Shown piece by piece: positions 24,772-34,400 of a DNA stretch of 64,000 nucleotides. The notes under the pieces are model-generated. The model did not search any database. It worked only from the letters and a program-made list of their open reading frames with translations, and had not been told where the DNA came from. This DNA comes from an uncultured Eubacteriales bacterium. Lineage in GTDB: Bacteria; Bacillota; Clostridia; Oscillospirales; Acutalibacteraceae. The stretch is from contig CAJKBQ010000015.1 of NCBI GenBank assembly GCA_905198155.1, forward strand, positions 1-64,000. The letters run 5' to 3'. Every line of letters begins with the position of its first letter. The stretch's first letter is position 1. Made by a program: the position numbers and the translations under genes.

Positions 24772-25944
24772 TCAAATATTCCCCAATTTTAGCCGCAATT
24801 CCCGATCAATTACTTGCCCGCCGCGTATAAATACGCGCGGCACGCGCTTCGAAACGGCGCACGTCAGCTCATAGGGGATGGTACCCGCCATTTCTGCCAT
24901 GTTTTCCAGCGGATTGTGCGGCCCAAAAATCTCGACTTCTGCACCAACTTGCACATTTGGCAGGCTTGTCAGGTCAACCATGCACATATCCATGCAAATT
25001 TTGCCACGAATTGGCGCAGGACCATCGGTCGTCATCACGGCATAGCGGTTCGACAAGCAACGAAAAAAACCGTCAGCGTACCCAATCGGAAGCACGCCAA
25101 TCCGCGTCCGCGCCGTCGTTTCAAACTGCCGTCCATAGCTGATGAACGTGCCCGGGTCGTAGATTTTAATCGTGTTGATCACCGATTTTTCGCACATCAC
25201 CGGCCGCAGTTCCAGCCGCGCCGCATCGTCGCCGTAGCCGTACAAGAGCAGGCCGGGACGTACCATGTCCAGGTATGTTTCGGGATAATTTGCAACTGCG
25301 CCCGTATTTGCACAATGGCGAATGCGAAAATGGAATCCATTTGCCTCCACACGGTCAATTACAGCACAAAACAGGCGGAATTGTGCGTCGGTATAGGCCT
25401 TGGATTCCGGGGAATTATCATCCGATACAGCAAAATGTGTAAAAATGCCCTCAACATCCAAATATGGTAGCCGACACGCTCGCAAAATGGCATCCGTACC
25501 GCTTTCCAAATGCGGCGGCGCGCAAATGAAGCCGAGCCGCGACATTCCGGTGTCGACCTTGATGTGGACACGCAATTTTTTTCCAATTTTGGCGGCCGCA
25601 GCCTCGTATTCTTCGGCCTTTTTTTCACAGCTGACGGTTTGCGTAATGTCATTGGCGATCAGCTGCGGGACTTGGTCGGTGGGGGTGTGACCCAATAACA
25701 AAATTGGCAATGAAATTCCATTTGCGCGCAATTCGCGCGCCTCATCCAGGCTGGACACAGCCAAATAATCTGCGCCCAATTCTTCCAAAGTGCGGGAAAC
25801 TGCAATTGCGCCGTGGCCGTAGGCGTCTGCCTTCACGACGCCCAAAAATTTCACGCCGTCACCGATGCGCGCGCGCAGCGCATGGTAATTGTGCGCCAGC
25901 GCGTCCAGGTCGATTTCGACCCAGGTTCGTTTCAAATCGTTCAT
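24772..25944 (-). CDS. alr: Alanine racemase
   Basis: PLP-dependent L-/D-alanine interconversion for peptidoglycan. 390 residues. The PLP lysine is Lys38 in VVKADAYGHG, VDTGMSRLGF is the phosphate-side motif, and the catalytic Tyr is in FISYGRQFE near residue 267 with the conserved MDMCMVDLT following. GAAAGGA precedes the ATG. Monocistronic. This is a core cell-wall gene, so its place on this contig bears on whether the replicon is dispensable; a second alr elsewhere cannot be excluded. Confidence 0.95.
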   Translation of the reverse strand: MNDLKRTWVEIDLDALAHNYHALRARIGDGVKFLGVVKADAYGHGAIAVSRTLEELGADYLAVSSLDEARELRANGISLPILLLGHTPTDQVPQLIANDITQTVSCEKKAEEYEAAAAKIGKKLRVHIKVDTGMSRLGFICAPPHLESGTDAILRACRLPYLDVEGIFTHFAVSDDNSPESKAYTDAQFRLFCAVIDRVEANGFHFRIRHCANTGAVANYPETYLDMVRPGLLLYGYGDDAARLELRPVMCEKSVINTIKIYDPGTFISYGRQFETTARTRIGVLPIGYADGFFRCLSNRYAVMTTDGPAPIRGKICMDMCMVDLTSLPNVQVGAEVEIFGPHNPLENMAEMAGTIPYELTCAVSKRVPRVFIRGGQVIDRELRLKLGNI

Positions 25945-26033
25945 GCGCGACCATCCTTTCGTTCCGTTTCCTTATAGTATAGCACAGAATTCATGAAAAT
26001 GGTAGTCTTTTCGTGAAATTCGGCGGAAAAATA

Positions 26034-26089
26034 TTGACAAATGCGCGCCGATGCGGTATGATTAAATCGAGTCAGCGGAAGTCCGCTGA
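26034..26089 (+). promoter_or_regulatory. Promoter plus 5' leader hairpin of the DUF1643 gene
   Basis: TTGACA (26034-26039), 17 bases, TATGAT (26057-26062), then a perfect short hairpin TCAGCGG/CCGCTGA (26072-26089) at the expected 5' end of the RNA. The hairpin may stabilise the message. Confidence 0.7.
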
Positions 26090-26115
26090 AAATGCGCGGA
26101 ACAGGAGCATAAAAA

Positions 26116-26739
26116 ATGGGACATACACCCACAATTGACACAAGAACCCTAACGGATTGGGCGTTTGAGACAGAATTGGAACGAGCGAACGCGCCATCAA
26201 ATGAGTATGATGTGAAAAAATGGTTATTTGTGCCAAATCATTATACCGAATTTCGGTACATATTGGGCACTCGTGGCACGCATCCACTGATATGTGTGGG
26301 AATTAATCCCTCAACGGCGCGGCCGGATGCGCTCGATAACACCCTCAAAAGCGTGGAGCGCATTGCGCACGGGAATGGATTTGACTCGTTTTTGATGTTC
26401 AACGTGTACGCCCAACGCGCGACCAGCCCGGATGACATGGATTCGGCGCTGGACGCGCGGCTTCATCGCGAAAATATGAAGGCATTTGACTACATTTTGT
26501 CGCTTTCTGCGGCGCCGGTGGTGTGGGCTGCGTGGGGCACGATCATCTGCAAACGGCCATACTTGCCCCAATGTGTGGCAGATATGATCGAAATTGGCGG
26601 GTCGCGCGGCGCCCATTGGGTACGCTGCGGCAAGCCCAGCAAGGCCGGCCACCCGCACCATCCGCTGTATCTGCGCGCGGATGCGCCGTTGGAACCGTTT
26701 GATGCGTCATCCTACGTCGCACAGCTGATGGGGAAATAA
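26116..26739 (+). CDS. DUF1643 domain protein
   Basis: 207 residues, probably cytoplasmic. Recognisable family blocks are LICVGINPSTARPDALDNT near 60, MFNVYAQRATSP near 95, and the C-terminal GHPHHPLYL. The last resembles the active-site end of the uracil-DNA-glycosylase-like fold to which the family has been compared, but no enzymatic activity can be asserted. AGGAG precedes the ATG. It lies between alr and the pyrophosphatase, with its own promoter. Confidence 0.8.
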   Translation: MGHTPTIDTRTLTDWAFETELERANAPSNEYDVKKWLFVPNHYTEFRYILGTRGTHPLICVGINPSTARPDALDNTLKSVERIAHGNGFDSFLMFNVYAQRATSPDDMDSALDARLHRENMKAFDYILSLSAAPVVWAAWGTIICKRPYLPQCVADMIEIGGSRGAHWVRCGKPSKAGHPHHPLYLRADAPLEPFDASSYVAQLMGK

Positions 26740-26836
26740 CAAGAATCTCCAATGAAAACCATTTGTTTATCCAACAAGTAAAACAGTACAAAATCTTCAT
26801 TTTGTATCAAACAACGACAAAAAGGAGACTCCATAA

Positions 26837-28465
26837 ATGGAACGAATTTACGTTACCGGACACCGCAATCCCGATACCGACTCCATCGTGTCGGCCATGG
26901 CGTACGCCGCGTTGCGCAACGCACTCGGCGACGCGGAATATTGCGCGGCACGGCTGGGTCATATCAGCGATGAGACGCATTTGGTATTGAATCGTTTCGG
27001 CTTTGCGCCGCCGGTGCATATCAAAACGATGCGTACGCAGGTGCGCGACCTAGACTTTGATACGCCGCCGCAGCTGGATTCCGGCGTGTCAATTGGGCGT
27101 GCATGGGATACATTGCATGAACAAGATAAGTTTTCATCAATTCCAATTACAACAAATGGTGGAAAATTGTATGGAATGCTAACATCCGGAGATATCGCAG
27201 AATACGACATGAGCGCCGCACGCGACCCCATGATCCGGGATCTGCCGCTCTTCAATTTGCTCGGCGTGCTGGAAGGGCGCGTGATGAACGACTCCGGCAA
27301 GATGCCCGACCGCATCAGCGGCGAAATTGTCGTGGCCTTGCCGCATGCGCACGAAGCCCCTATTTTTTCCACGCCCGCGACCATTGCGGTGTGTGGCCAG
27401 CAGCCGGATGCAATTGCTGCTGCGCTCCAAGCGCACGTGGCTTGCCTGATTTTGTGCCAAACGGAATTAGATGGGGATTTGCGCACCGAAGTTACGCAAG
27501 CACAGGACACAACTTGCGTAATTGCAACGCCGTTGGACGCATATCGCGCCATTCGAATGATCCATCAGGCGATTTCGGTGTCGCACATTTGCCGCACCAA
27601 AGATTTGGTCAGCTTCCATCTGGACGATTTTATTGACGATGTCCGCAAGGTAGTATTGCAAAGCCGGTACCGCAGCTATCCAATTCTGGATGAAAATGAG
27701 CACGTTGTTGGTACACTATCCCGATATCACCTAATTTCCCCGCGCCGCAAACGCGTGGTGCTGGTCGATCACAACGAAGCGGCACAGTCGGTGCCGGGAT
27801 TAGATCAGGCGGAAATACTGGAAATTATTGACCATCATCGCCTGGCGGATATTCAAACCACAGCACCCATATATTTCCGTAATGAACCGGTGGGCAGCAC
27901 GGCGACCATTATTGCTGAAATGTACCAGGAAAAGGGACTCATGCCCACACAATCTTTAGCTGGTTTGATGGCTGCGGCGATTCTATCGGACACTGTTATG
28001 TTCAAATCGCCCACGTGCACCCAGCGCGACCGTAATATGGCAGAAAGATTGGCTCGAATTGCGGGCATTTCGCTCCAGGATTTGGGGAAAGAGATCTTTT
28101 CGGTCTCGGCTGACGAAAACAAATCGGCCTCTGATCTGCTTTTCACAGACTTCAAAGAGTTTCACATCGCCGGTCATGACTTCGGAATCAGCCAAATTAC
28201 TTGTTTAGATTCACAGAAAATGTTGGCAAGAGAATCAGAATTTCTGGATGTTATGCAAAAAACTGCGGCGGAGCATCGCTACGGGATGATGCTGCTGATG
28301 TTGACCGACGTGCTGTTGGAGGGCACGCAGCTGCTGTTCGTCGGCGATCGCGAGGCAATTCAGCACGCGTTCAACACGGAAATTCGAGGAAATTCTGTAT
28401 TCCTGCCCAATGTCATGTCCCGCAAAAAACAGGTAGTACCGATGTTGTCGGCACTGTGGGGCTAA
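26837..28465 (+). CDS. Manganese-dependent inorganic pyrophosphatase with CBS/DRTGG insert
   Basis: 542 residues. The DHH catalytic domain opens with GHRNPDTDSIVSAMAYAAL, is interrupted by a regulatory insert (about 65-300: CBS, DRTGG-like, CBS), and resumes with VLVDHNE, IIDHHRL and GSTATIIAEMY, then the DHHA2 domain. Family II enzymes of this build hydrolyse PPi and are allosterically controlled by adenine nucleotides through the CBS pair. AAAGGAG precedes the ATG. A core metabolic enzyme, monocistronic, with a strong terminator. Confidence 0.94.
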   Translation: MERIYVTGHRNPDTDSIVSAMAYAALRNALGDAEYCAARLGHISDETHLVLNRFGFAPPVHIKTMRTQVRDLDFDTPPQLDSGVSIGRAWDTLHEQDKFSSIPITTNGGKLYGMLTSGDIAEYDMSAARDPMIRDLPLFNLLGVLEGRVMNDSGKMPDRISGEIVVALPHAHEAPIFSTPATIAVCGQQPDAIAAALQAHVACLILCQTELDGDLRTEVTQAQDTTCVIATPLDAYRAIRMIHQAISVSHICRTKDLVSFHLDDFIDDVRKVVLQSRYRSYPILDENEHVVGTLSRYHLISPRRKRVVLVDHNEAAQSVPGLDQAEILEIIDHHRLADIQTTAPIYFRNEPVGSTATIIAEMYQEKGLMPTQSLAGLMAAAILSDTVMFKSPTCTQRDRNMAERLARIAGISLQDLGKEIFSVSADENKSASDLLFTDFKEFHIAGHDFGISQITCLDSQKMLARESEFLDVMQKTAAEHRYGMMLLMLTDVLLEGTQLLFVGDREAIQHAFNTEIRGNSVFLPNVMSRKKQVVPMLSALWG

Positions 28466-28474
28466 ATGGTAATC

Positions 28475-28510
28475 AAAAAGGCTTTCGGAAATTCACCGAA
28501 AGCCTTTTTT
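28475..28510 (+). terminator. Rho-independent terminator
   Basis: Perfect arms AAAAAGGCTTTCGG (28475-28488) and CCGAAAGCCTTTTT (28496-28509), ten bases after the pyrophosphatase stop. It can also serve the convergent gene at 28625. Confidence 0.9.
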
Positions 28511-28624
28511 CTTTGCAAAAAGCGTTATTTTGCAGCAAAACGACGCATTTTCTTGTCATTTTGTTTACGACACAAAAATGCATGAAAAAACGCAATTTTG
28601 GCACGTTTTGAGCCGTTTTTACGG

Positions 28625-29350
28625 TTAATGACGCTGTGTATCATTTGAGAATGTTTCGCAAAATCGGGCAGCGAAGGATTCCGGTTCGCCCCCTGCATAG
28701 AGGTGGCTGAGGTCGCCGAAATGGCTGCATCGAAAGTATGCGATGCCCTGCTCGCGCTCCTCAGAGGACAAAATGGTGACGGATGTTGGCAACGCGACAA
28801 ATCCGTGCCACAACGCGACCGGTGAGATGTGCAACAGATGCGAAAGCAGCACGCATTCCACACCAAAATGGCAAAACAGTGCAATTGTATCTGTATTTTC
28901 ATGTATAACACGGAAAATACAGCCATCATGCACATAACCATGACGTGCCAACAAAGCATCCAATCCGTCGCAAACCGCGTGATACCGCGCCGGAACGGTG
29001 CTGTCGCGGTACGGATCCGCATCGATCCAGTGCGCTGGGTCATACAATGCCTCGTTTTGCGTCCAATCTGCGGGATATAAATCCCATGCGCCGCGCGGCA
29101 GGTCCGTGCGCGGATCAGTGATTTTCCCATCAAATTCCTGCAACCAGTCGCACGTTTCGGCAGTACGACCCAACGCTGTCAGTGTCGGTTGCGCGGTGGC
29201 CTGGGCGCGGCCCAGCGGAGAGCAATATATGGCACTCATGGGCTCGCGGATCAGACGATTTTTCAGCAATTCGGCCTCGCGCCAGCCTTTTTCTGTCAAC
29301 GAATCGTGGACATAATCGGGGTCTCCATGGCGGATGATGAGAATTCGCAT
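28625..29350 (-). CDS. Histidine phosphatase family protein
   Basis: 241 residues of the phosphoglycerate mutase-like fold. The catalytic motif LIIRHGDPDY is at residues 4-13, the second core block is SPLGRAQATAQPT, a Glu is supplied by WLQEFDG, and the second His lies in ALFCHFGVECVLL. Substrate unknown; such enzymes dephosphorylate sugars or nucleotides. Last gene of the leftward cluster that begins at the acyl-CoA ligase. Confidence 0.88.
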   Translation of the reverse strand: MRILIIRHGDPDYVHDSLTEKGWREAELLKNRLIREPMSAIYCSPLGRAQATAQPTLTALGRTAETCDWLQEFDGKITDPRTDLPRGAWDLYPADWTQNEALYDPAHWIDADPYRDSTVPARYHAVCDGLDALLARHGYVHDGCIFRVIHENTDTIALFCHFGVECVLLSHLLHISPVALWHGFVALPTSVTILSSEEREQGIAYFRCSHFGDLSHLYAGGEPESFAARFCETFSNDTQRH

Positions 29351-29397
29351 GAAATAATTGCTCCTTTATAGAAATTTATTGGATATTCTGTATACGC

Positions 29398-30012
29398 TTA
29401 GCTGCGATTGATGATGACAATCAATTTTCCGGTGCGGACAGACACGTGCGCAGGCAATCCGGTAAAGTCATTACTGACACCTAATGGAAAATTTGGAGTC
29501 AAAATTGCGTCGTGCAACGGGTAATGCAGGCCGGTCAGCGTGACGCCGGTGGCGTTTCCGCCCCACGCGAAAATGGAAATGACGCCGCGCCCCTCGTAAT
29601 AGACCGTTGATGTGCCTGCCGGGAGGATATCCACATATTCCCGCACGCCGACCAACCGGCCGCGCGCGCCATGGTCTGCAAGATAGGCCAATGCGTGCAG
29701 GTTGGCAATGGTATGATCGAGACGGCCGCCCAATCCGCCATAAATTTGGAAACGTTGGTATCCGCGCGCCAACCCCTCTTTAATCGCAATCATGGTATCC
29801 GTGTCATCTTTTTCCACCGGGCAGCGTATCACCGGTGCGTCGGTCGGCACGCCGCCCAGCGAATCGAAGTCGCCGACGATCAAATCGGGGCGCATTCCGG
29901 CGTCGCAAACCGCGCGATAGCCGCCGTCTGCCGCGATCAGCAGGTCAGTTTCGCCAGGGTCAAAGTCCATCGGGGCGCATTCCCCGGCGCCAATGATATA
30001 ACAAATATTCAC
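29398..30012 (-). CDS. thiN: Thiamine pyrophosphokinase
   Basis: About 204 residues. It transfers pyrophosphate from ATP to thiamine, giving TPP. Family blocks: LLIAADGGYRAVCDAGMRPD, VGDFDSLG, the KDDTDTMIAIKEGL motif and YGGLGGRLDHTIANL. GTG at 30012, overlapping the ACT-gene stop by four bases (GTGA), is the likely start; an ATG at 30057 lies deep inside the upstream gene. TPP is the cofactor of the IorA subunit encoded in the same gene cluster, a sensible pairing. Confidence 0.93.
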   Translation of the reverse strand: MNICYIIGAGECAPMDFDPGETDLLIAADGGYRAVCDAGMRPDLIVGDFDSLGGVPTDAPVIRCPVEKDDTDTMIAIKEGLARGYQRFQIYGGLGGRLDHTIANLHALAYLADHGARGRLVGVREYVDILPAGTSTVYYEGRGVISIFAWGGNATGVTLTGLHYPLHDAILTPNFPLGVSNDFTGLPAHVSVRTGKLIVIINRS

Positions 30013-30440
30013 AGCGATTGAAGCTCCGCTTCCGATGCGATACGAATGTTGTTGCACAAAAGCACCGCTTCTGCCGCCGCGGGATCCGGCACGCGCAGCA
30101 CGACGCAGGCTTCTTTGCCGCCTGTGGTGACGAATGCATATGTGTATTCCACATTAATCCCAGCATCGGCCAACGCTTCCAATTCGGACGCCAGCCCGCC
30201 CGGCTGATCCGGCACATAGGCTGCGACCACCGGCGTTTCGGAATAGATCATCCCGTTTGCGTGCAGGACGAATGCGGCTTTTTCGTTGTTGCTGGCGATG
30301 AAGCGCAGGATGCCGAAATCCGCCGTGTCCGCGATGGACAGAGCGCGCAGGTCGATTCCGCTGTCGGCCAACAGGCGCAGCGTCTTGGCCAGCGCCCCCT
30401 TTTGATTGCCAACAAATACAGACATTTGCTGAATTGCCAT
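30009..30440 (-). CDS. Tandem ACT-domain protein
   Basis: 143 residues made of two ACT domains (about 1-68 and 69-140): MSVFVGNQKGALAKTLRLLAD opens the first and AAYVPDQPGGLASELEALAD the second. ACT pairs bind amino acids, and stand-alone forms like this are often found next to phenylacetate-CoA ligase and Ior genes. It is probably an aromatic-amino-acid sensor or a regulatory partner for the ligase. GGAGG seven bases upstream supports the ATG at 30440. Confidence 0.9.
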   Translation of the reverse strand: MAIQQMSVFVGNQKGALAKTLRLLADSGIDLRALSIADTADFGILRFIASNNEKAAFVLHANGMIYSETPVVAAYVPDQPGGLASELEALADAGINVEYTYAFVTTGGKEACVVLRVPDPAAAEAVLLCNNIRIASEAELQSL

Positions 30441-30466
30441 ATTATAACCTCCAATTTAATGAGCTT

Positions 30467-31774
30467 TTAGTCATGCAGCTTGCGGCGGTCGATGACGCGC
30501 ACGGCCTTGCCTTCGCTGCGGGTGATGGTTTTTGGCGCAACAAGATGCACCTTGGGCGAAATGCCCAACATGGTGCGGATGGCGGCGGCGAGCGACGCTT
30601 CGGCCGCCGAGATGCCGCGCACGGTGTCGCTGAACTGCTCCGGCGTAAGCTCCACATATACGTCGAGCGTGTCGGTGTTCCGGACGCGGTCGATTTCGAT
30701 TTGGTAATTGGGCGCATATCCCTCTTTTAGGAGTACTGTTTCGATCTGCGAAGGGAATACATTGACGCCGCGGATGATCAACATATCGTCGCTGCGCCCC
30801 ATCGGCTTGCTCATTTTGATGAGGGTGCGGCCGCAGCTGCACTTTTCACGCGACAAAACGCAGATATCGCGCGTGCGGTAACGCAACAAAGGAAACGCTT
30901 CTTTGGTAATTGATGTAAATACCAATTCGCCTTTTTCCCCATCCGGCAGCACTTCGCCGGTGTCCGGATCGATAATTTCCGGGATAAAATGGTCTTCGTT
31001 GACGTGCATTCCATGTTGTGCGCAGCATTCAAACGCTACGCCGGGGCCGGTCGTTTCGGTCAGGCCGTAAATGTCGTACGCTTTGATGCCCAGTGACGCT
31101 TCGATTTCGCGGCGCATTTCCTCGGTCCACGGTTCGGCGCCGAAAATGCCGATGCGCAGATCGTTGTCTTCCGGTTTGTACCCGGCTTCTTTCAGCGATT
31201 CGCCCAAATATGCCGCGTAAGATGGTGTGCAGCACAGCATTGTGGCATGAAGATCCATCATAAATTGGATTTGGCGCTCCGTGTTGCCCGACGACATGGG
31301 CAGCGTGAGGCAGCCGACCTTTTGCGCGCCGCCGTGCAGCCCTATGCCGCCGGTGAACAGGCCGTAGCCGTACGCAACCTGGCATACGTCCTGGGCGGTT
31401 CCGCCTGCGGCGGTGATGGCGCGCGCAACACAATCGTCCCATATGTCAACGTCATGCTGCGTGTAAAACGCGACCACCCGGCGGCCGGTGGTGCCGGAAG
31501 TGGAGTGAATTCGGACACAATTTTTCAAATCTGTGGCAAGCAATCCATACGGATACTGGTCGCGTAAGTCTGTTTTGGAGACGAACGGGAGCTTGTGGAG
31601 GTCATCCACTGAGCGGATGTCATCCGGGGTGACACCTTGTTCTTCCATTAAATGGCGGTAATATGGGACGTTGTCCCATACATGGCGCACCTGCTTGACC
31701 AGGCGCTCGCTTTGCAGTGCGCGCATTTGGTCGCGCGGCATGGTTTCGATATCGGGTTGAAAATAGCGTTCCAT
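30467..31774 (-). CDS. paaK: Phenylacetate-CoA ligase
   Basis: 435 residues. Activates arylacetates with ATP and CoA. Signatures: the P-loop-like STSGTTGRR near 92, YGLTETTGPG near 240, LLRYRTRDI near 300, and the C-terminal RSEGKAVRVIDRR with the catalytic Lys. It lies between the ior genes and the ACT gene. With IorAB running in reverse (reductive carboxylation), it would allow phenylalanine, tyrosine or tryptophan to be made from arylacetates; run forward, it recovers CoA or ATP from arylpyruvates. The 200-bp gap after iorB may hold a separate promoter. Confidence 0.93.
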   Translation of the reverse strand: MERYFQPDIETMPRDQMRALQSERLVKQVRHVWDNVPYYRHLMEEQGVTPDDIRSVDDLHKLPFVSKTDLRDQYPYGLLATDLKNCVRIHSTSGTTGRRVVAFYTQHDVDIWDDCVARAITAAGGTAQDVCQVAYGYGLFTGGIGLHGGAQKVGCLTLPMSSGNTERQIQFMMDLHATMLCCTPSYAAYLGESLKEAGYKPEDNDLRIGIFGAEPWTEEMRREIEASLGIKAYDIYGLTETTGPGVAFECCAQHGMHVNEDHFIPEIIDPDTGEVLPDGEKGELVFTSITKEAFPLLRYRTRDICVLSREKCSCGRTLIKMSKPMGRSDDMLIIRGVNVFPSQIETVLLKEGYAPNYQIEIDRVRNTDTLDVYVELTPEQFSDTVRGISAAEASLAAAIRTMLGISPKVHLVAPKTITRSEGKAVRVIDRRKLHD

Positions 31775-31974
31775 TGGCGGGTTCCTTTCGTATGATATAT
31801 TGATATTACATCATAAATTACAAATAGAATGCAGTGATTTAGTGAATATATACATAGTGTCGGCCGGTGCAATGCTTCGATAATGACCGCACGAATCGCG
31901 GCCCGACTGGCTTGCGGCCGCAGAAAATTGCCCGCGCGCACAGCCGGTGCAGTACAAAACAAAAGCAATCCGAA

Positions 31975-32574
31975 TTATTCCCCAATACTTGCAATTTTCG
32001 CAACAGATTGGTAGCCAAGCGCAAAAGCCTTTTGGTTCATTTCCAGAAATTTGGGCGCGACGGTTTCTTTCAGCGCGGCGATCCACTGCTCGTATGGGAA
32101 GTCGAAGTGGTGCGCCAGGCGGCCGAGCAACACAATGTTGACAGCCTTGCTGCTGCCCGCCCGATTGGCGAGCGCCAAGGCGTCAAGCGCATCGACACGG
32201 CACCCTTTTGCGGCCAATTCATCCAATATTGTAGATGGATAGGATGTTTTACCTGTTATCACTGGCATTGGGTCGATTTCCTGTGTATTTACAACAATTG
32301 CGCCGCCCTTTTTGAGGTAGGGGGCGTAGCGCGCGGCCTCCAATTTTTCGAACGAGACGATCAGGTCGGCCTCCCCCAGCTCGACGACCGGCGCGTAGAC
32401 ACGGTCGCCGAAGCGCACATAGGTGACCACGGAGCCGCCGCGCTGGCTCATGCCGTGGACTTCCGAGACTTTGACGTCGTAGCCCGCGTGAACCAGCAGG
32501 TGGCCGAGGAGGCGGCTGGCGAGCAGCGAGCCTTGGCCGCCGACGCCGACAATCATGACATTTTTGGTTTCCAT
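31975..32574 (-). CDS. iorB: Indolepyruvate:ferredoxin oxidoreductase, beta subunit
   Basis: 199 residues, the gamma-type pyruvate:ferredoxin oxidoreductase domain. VMIVGVGGQGSLLASRLLG at 6-24 is the classic motif, then HGMSQRGGSVVTYVRFG. It forms a heterodimer with IorA that oxidises arylpyruvates to arylacetyl-CoA and CO2 while reducing ferredoxin. AAAGGGG before the ATG at 32574 sets the start; the longer frame would run back into iorA. Four bases separate it from the iorA stop. Confidence 0.93.
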   Translation of the reverse strand: METKNVMIVGVGGQGSLLASRLLGHLLVHAGYDVKVSEVHGMSQRGGSVVTYVRFGDRVYAPVVELGEADLIVSFEKLEAARYAPYLKKGGAIVVNTQEIDPMPVITGKTSYPSTILDELAAKGCRVDALDALALANRAGSSKAVNIVLLGRLAHHFDFPYEQWIAALKETVAPKFLEMNQKAFALGYQSVAKIASIGE

Positions 32575-32578
32575 TGCA

Positions 32579-34318
32579 TTATTCCCCTTTCTCGCCCATT
32601 GCATGAAATGCACACAATTGCGCGCATACGCCGCATCCGACGCACAATGTTGCATCAATTGCGGCTTTCCCGTTTTTGATCGAAATGGCCGGGCATCCGA
32701 GCGTCATGCAGCGCTTGCATCCGCGGCAACGATCTGCTGCAATTTGAATGGGCGGGTTCTTTTTGACATTTTTGAGCAGGACGCACGGGCGGCGCGAGAT
32801 GATGACCGACGGTTCGTCGGCGGCCAGTTCTTCTTTCAGTACGCGGTCGCACGCGGCCAGGTCGTATGGATCGACGACGACGACGCGGCGGATGCCGATG
32901 GCGCGGCACAGCGCTTCCAGGTCAATTTTCCCAGCGGGGTCGCCGTGGATGTTCAGACCGGTGGTCGGGTTTTGCTGGTGGCCGGTCATGCCGGTGATTG
33001 AATTGTCTAAAATAATGACGGTTGAATTCGATTCATTGTACGCAATGTCGATCAATCCGGTGACGCCGGAGTGCATGAACGTCGAGTCGCCGATCACCGC
33101 AACAGAATGGCGCGCGGATGACTCGTTCTGCGCTTTGTTGAAGCCGTGCAGGCCGGAAACGGACGCGCCCATGCAGAGCGTCGTGTCCACCGCGCACAGC
33201 GGCGGCTGCGCGCCGAGGGTGTAGCAGCCGATGTCGCCGATGACGGTGACTTTGTTTTTGGCGAGCGTGTAGTACATCCCGCGGTGCGGGCAGCCGGCGC
33301 ACATCATCGGCGGGCGCACCGGCACGGGCGTGTCGGCGGCGACGGTCGGTTTGGCGGGCAGGCCGAAGGCTTCGGCAATGGTGCGCTGCGAAAATTCGCC
33401 AATGCAGGAAAATTTGTTCTTGCCGTCCACGTCCAGGCCGAGTGTGCGGCAAAATGTTTCGATCACGGGGTCCAGTTCCTCGATCACGGCCACGCGATCG
33501 ACCTTTGCGGCGAAATCGCGGATCAGCTGCGGCGGCAGCGGGTTGACCATGCCCAATTTCAGGACGGGAACGGTATCGCCGAACACTTCTTTCACATATT
33601 GGTAGCAAGTGCCGGACGTGATGATGCCCAGATCCGTCCGGGTGCCGGGTTCGACGCGGTTGAACGGACATTTTTCGGCGTATTTCGTCAAATCTGCCAT
33701 GCGTTGTTCAACAATCGGGTGACGCTTTTTGGCGTACGCGGGCATCATGATGTTTTTTTCCGGATTTTTGGCGTACGGTTTTTCGGGCGGCGTGACGCGT
33801 TCTCCCAGCTCTACAATGGATTGGGAATGCGCGATGCGCGTACACGTGCGCATCATCACGACGGTGTCGAACCGCTCCGACAGGTCGAATGCGGCGCGCG
33901 CGAAAGCGATGGCGTCGGCAGAATCGGCCGGTTCGAGCATCGGAAGTTTGGCAGCGACTGCATAATGGCGCGAGTCCTGCTCGTTTTGCGACGAATGCAT
34001 GGCAGGATCGTCGGCGACGCACAGCACCATGCCGGCGTTGACGCCGGTGTATGACAGGGTGAACAGCGGGTCGGCCGCGACGTTCAGGCCGACGTGCTTC
34101 ATGCAGCAGACCGCGCGTTTGCCGCCGAGCGAGGCGCCGAATGCGACTTCCGTTGCGACTTTCTCGTTTGGTGCCCATTCACTGTAAATATCGCTGTATT
34201 TTGCAAGAAATTCCGTAATTTCTGTGGACGGCGTGCCGGGATAACTGGACACGACGCCGATGCCGCCCTCGTAGAATCCGCGGGCGAGCGCTTCGTTTCC
34301 GATGAGGAGTTGTTTCAT
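32579..34318 (-). CDS. iorA: Indolepyruvate:ferredoxin oxidoreductase, alpha subunit
   Basis: 579 residues. Domains: pyrimidine-binding at about 1-180 (GIGVVSSYPGTPSTEI), transketolase-like C at about 220-320, TPP-binding at about 330-500 (CAGCPHRGMYY, GDSTFMHSG, DNSITGMTGHQ), and a C-terminal two-[4Fe-4S] ferredoxin domain with CRGCKRCMTLGCP and CVGCGVCAQLC. It carries out oxygen-sensitive decarboxylation of arylpyruvates, so an anaerobic host is implied. AAAGGA precedes the ATG. Confidence 0.95.
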   Translation of the reverse strand: MKQLLIGNEALARGFYEGGIGVVSSYPGTPSTEITEFLAKYSDIYSEWAPNEKVATEVAFGASLGGKRAVCCMKHVGLNVAADPLFTLSYTGVNAGMVLCVADDPAMHSSQNEQDSRHYAVAAKLPMLEPADSADAIAFARAAFDLSERFDTVVMMRTCTRIAHSQSIVELGERVTPPEKPYAKNPEKNIMMPAYAKKRHPIVEQRMADLTKYAEKCPFNRVEPGTRTDLGIITSGTCYQYVKEVFGDTVPVLKLGMVNPLPPQLIRDFAAKVDRVAVIEELDPVIETFCRTLGLDVDGKNKFSCIGEFSQRTIAEAFGLPAKPTVAADTPVPVRPPMMCAGCPHRGMYYTLAKNKVTVIGDIGCYTLGAQPPLCAVDTTLCMGASVSGLHGFNKAQNESSARHSVAVIGDSTFMHSGVTGLIDIAYNESNSTVIILDNSITGMTGHQQNPTTGLNIHGDPAGKIDLEALCRAIGIRRVVVVDPYDLAACDRVLKEELAADEPSVIISRRPCVLLKNVKKNPPIQIAADRCRGCKRCMTLGCPAISIKNGKAAIDATLCVGCGVCAQLCAFHAMGEKGE

Positions 34319-34400
34319 GGGAATCGTCCTTTCGATGAATAATGGATATAATGCTGAAAATCATGCAAATTGACCGAAACTATTTGATAAAATCGCCAAC

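Noticed and set aside
31775..31974. Extra gene between iorB and paaK
   Set aside because: Frames there have no ribosome site or recognisable protein; half of a parS-like arm at 31857 appears to be chance.
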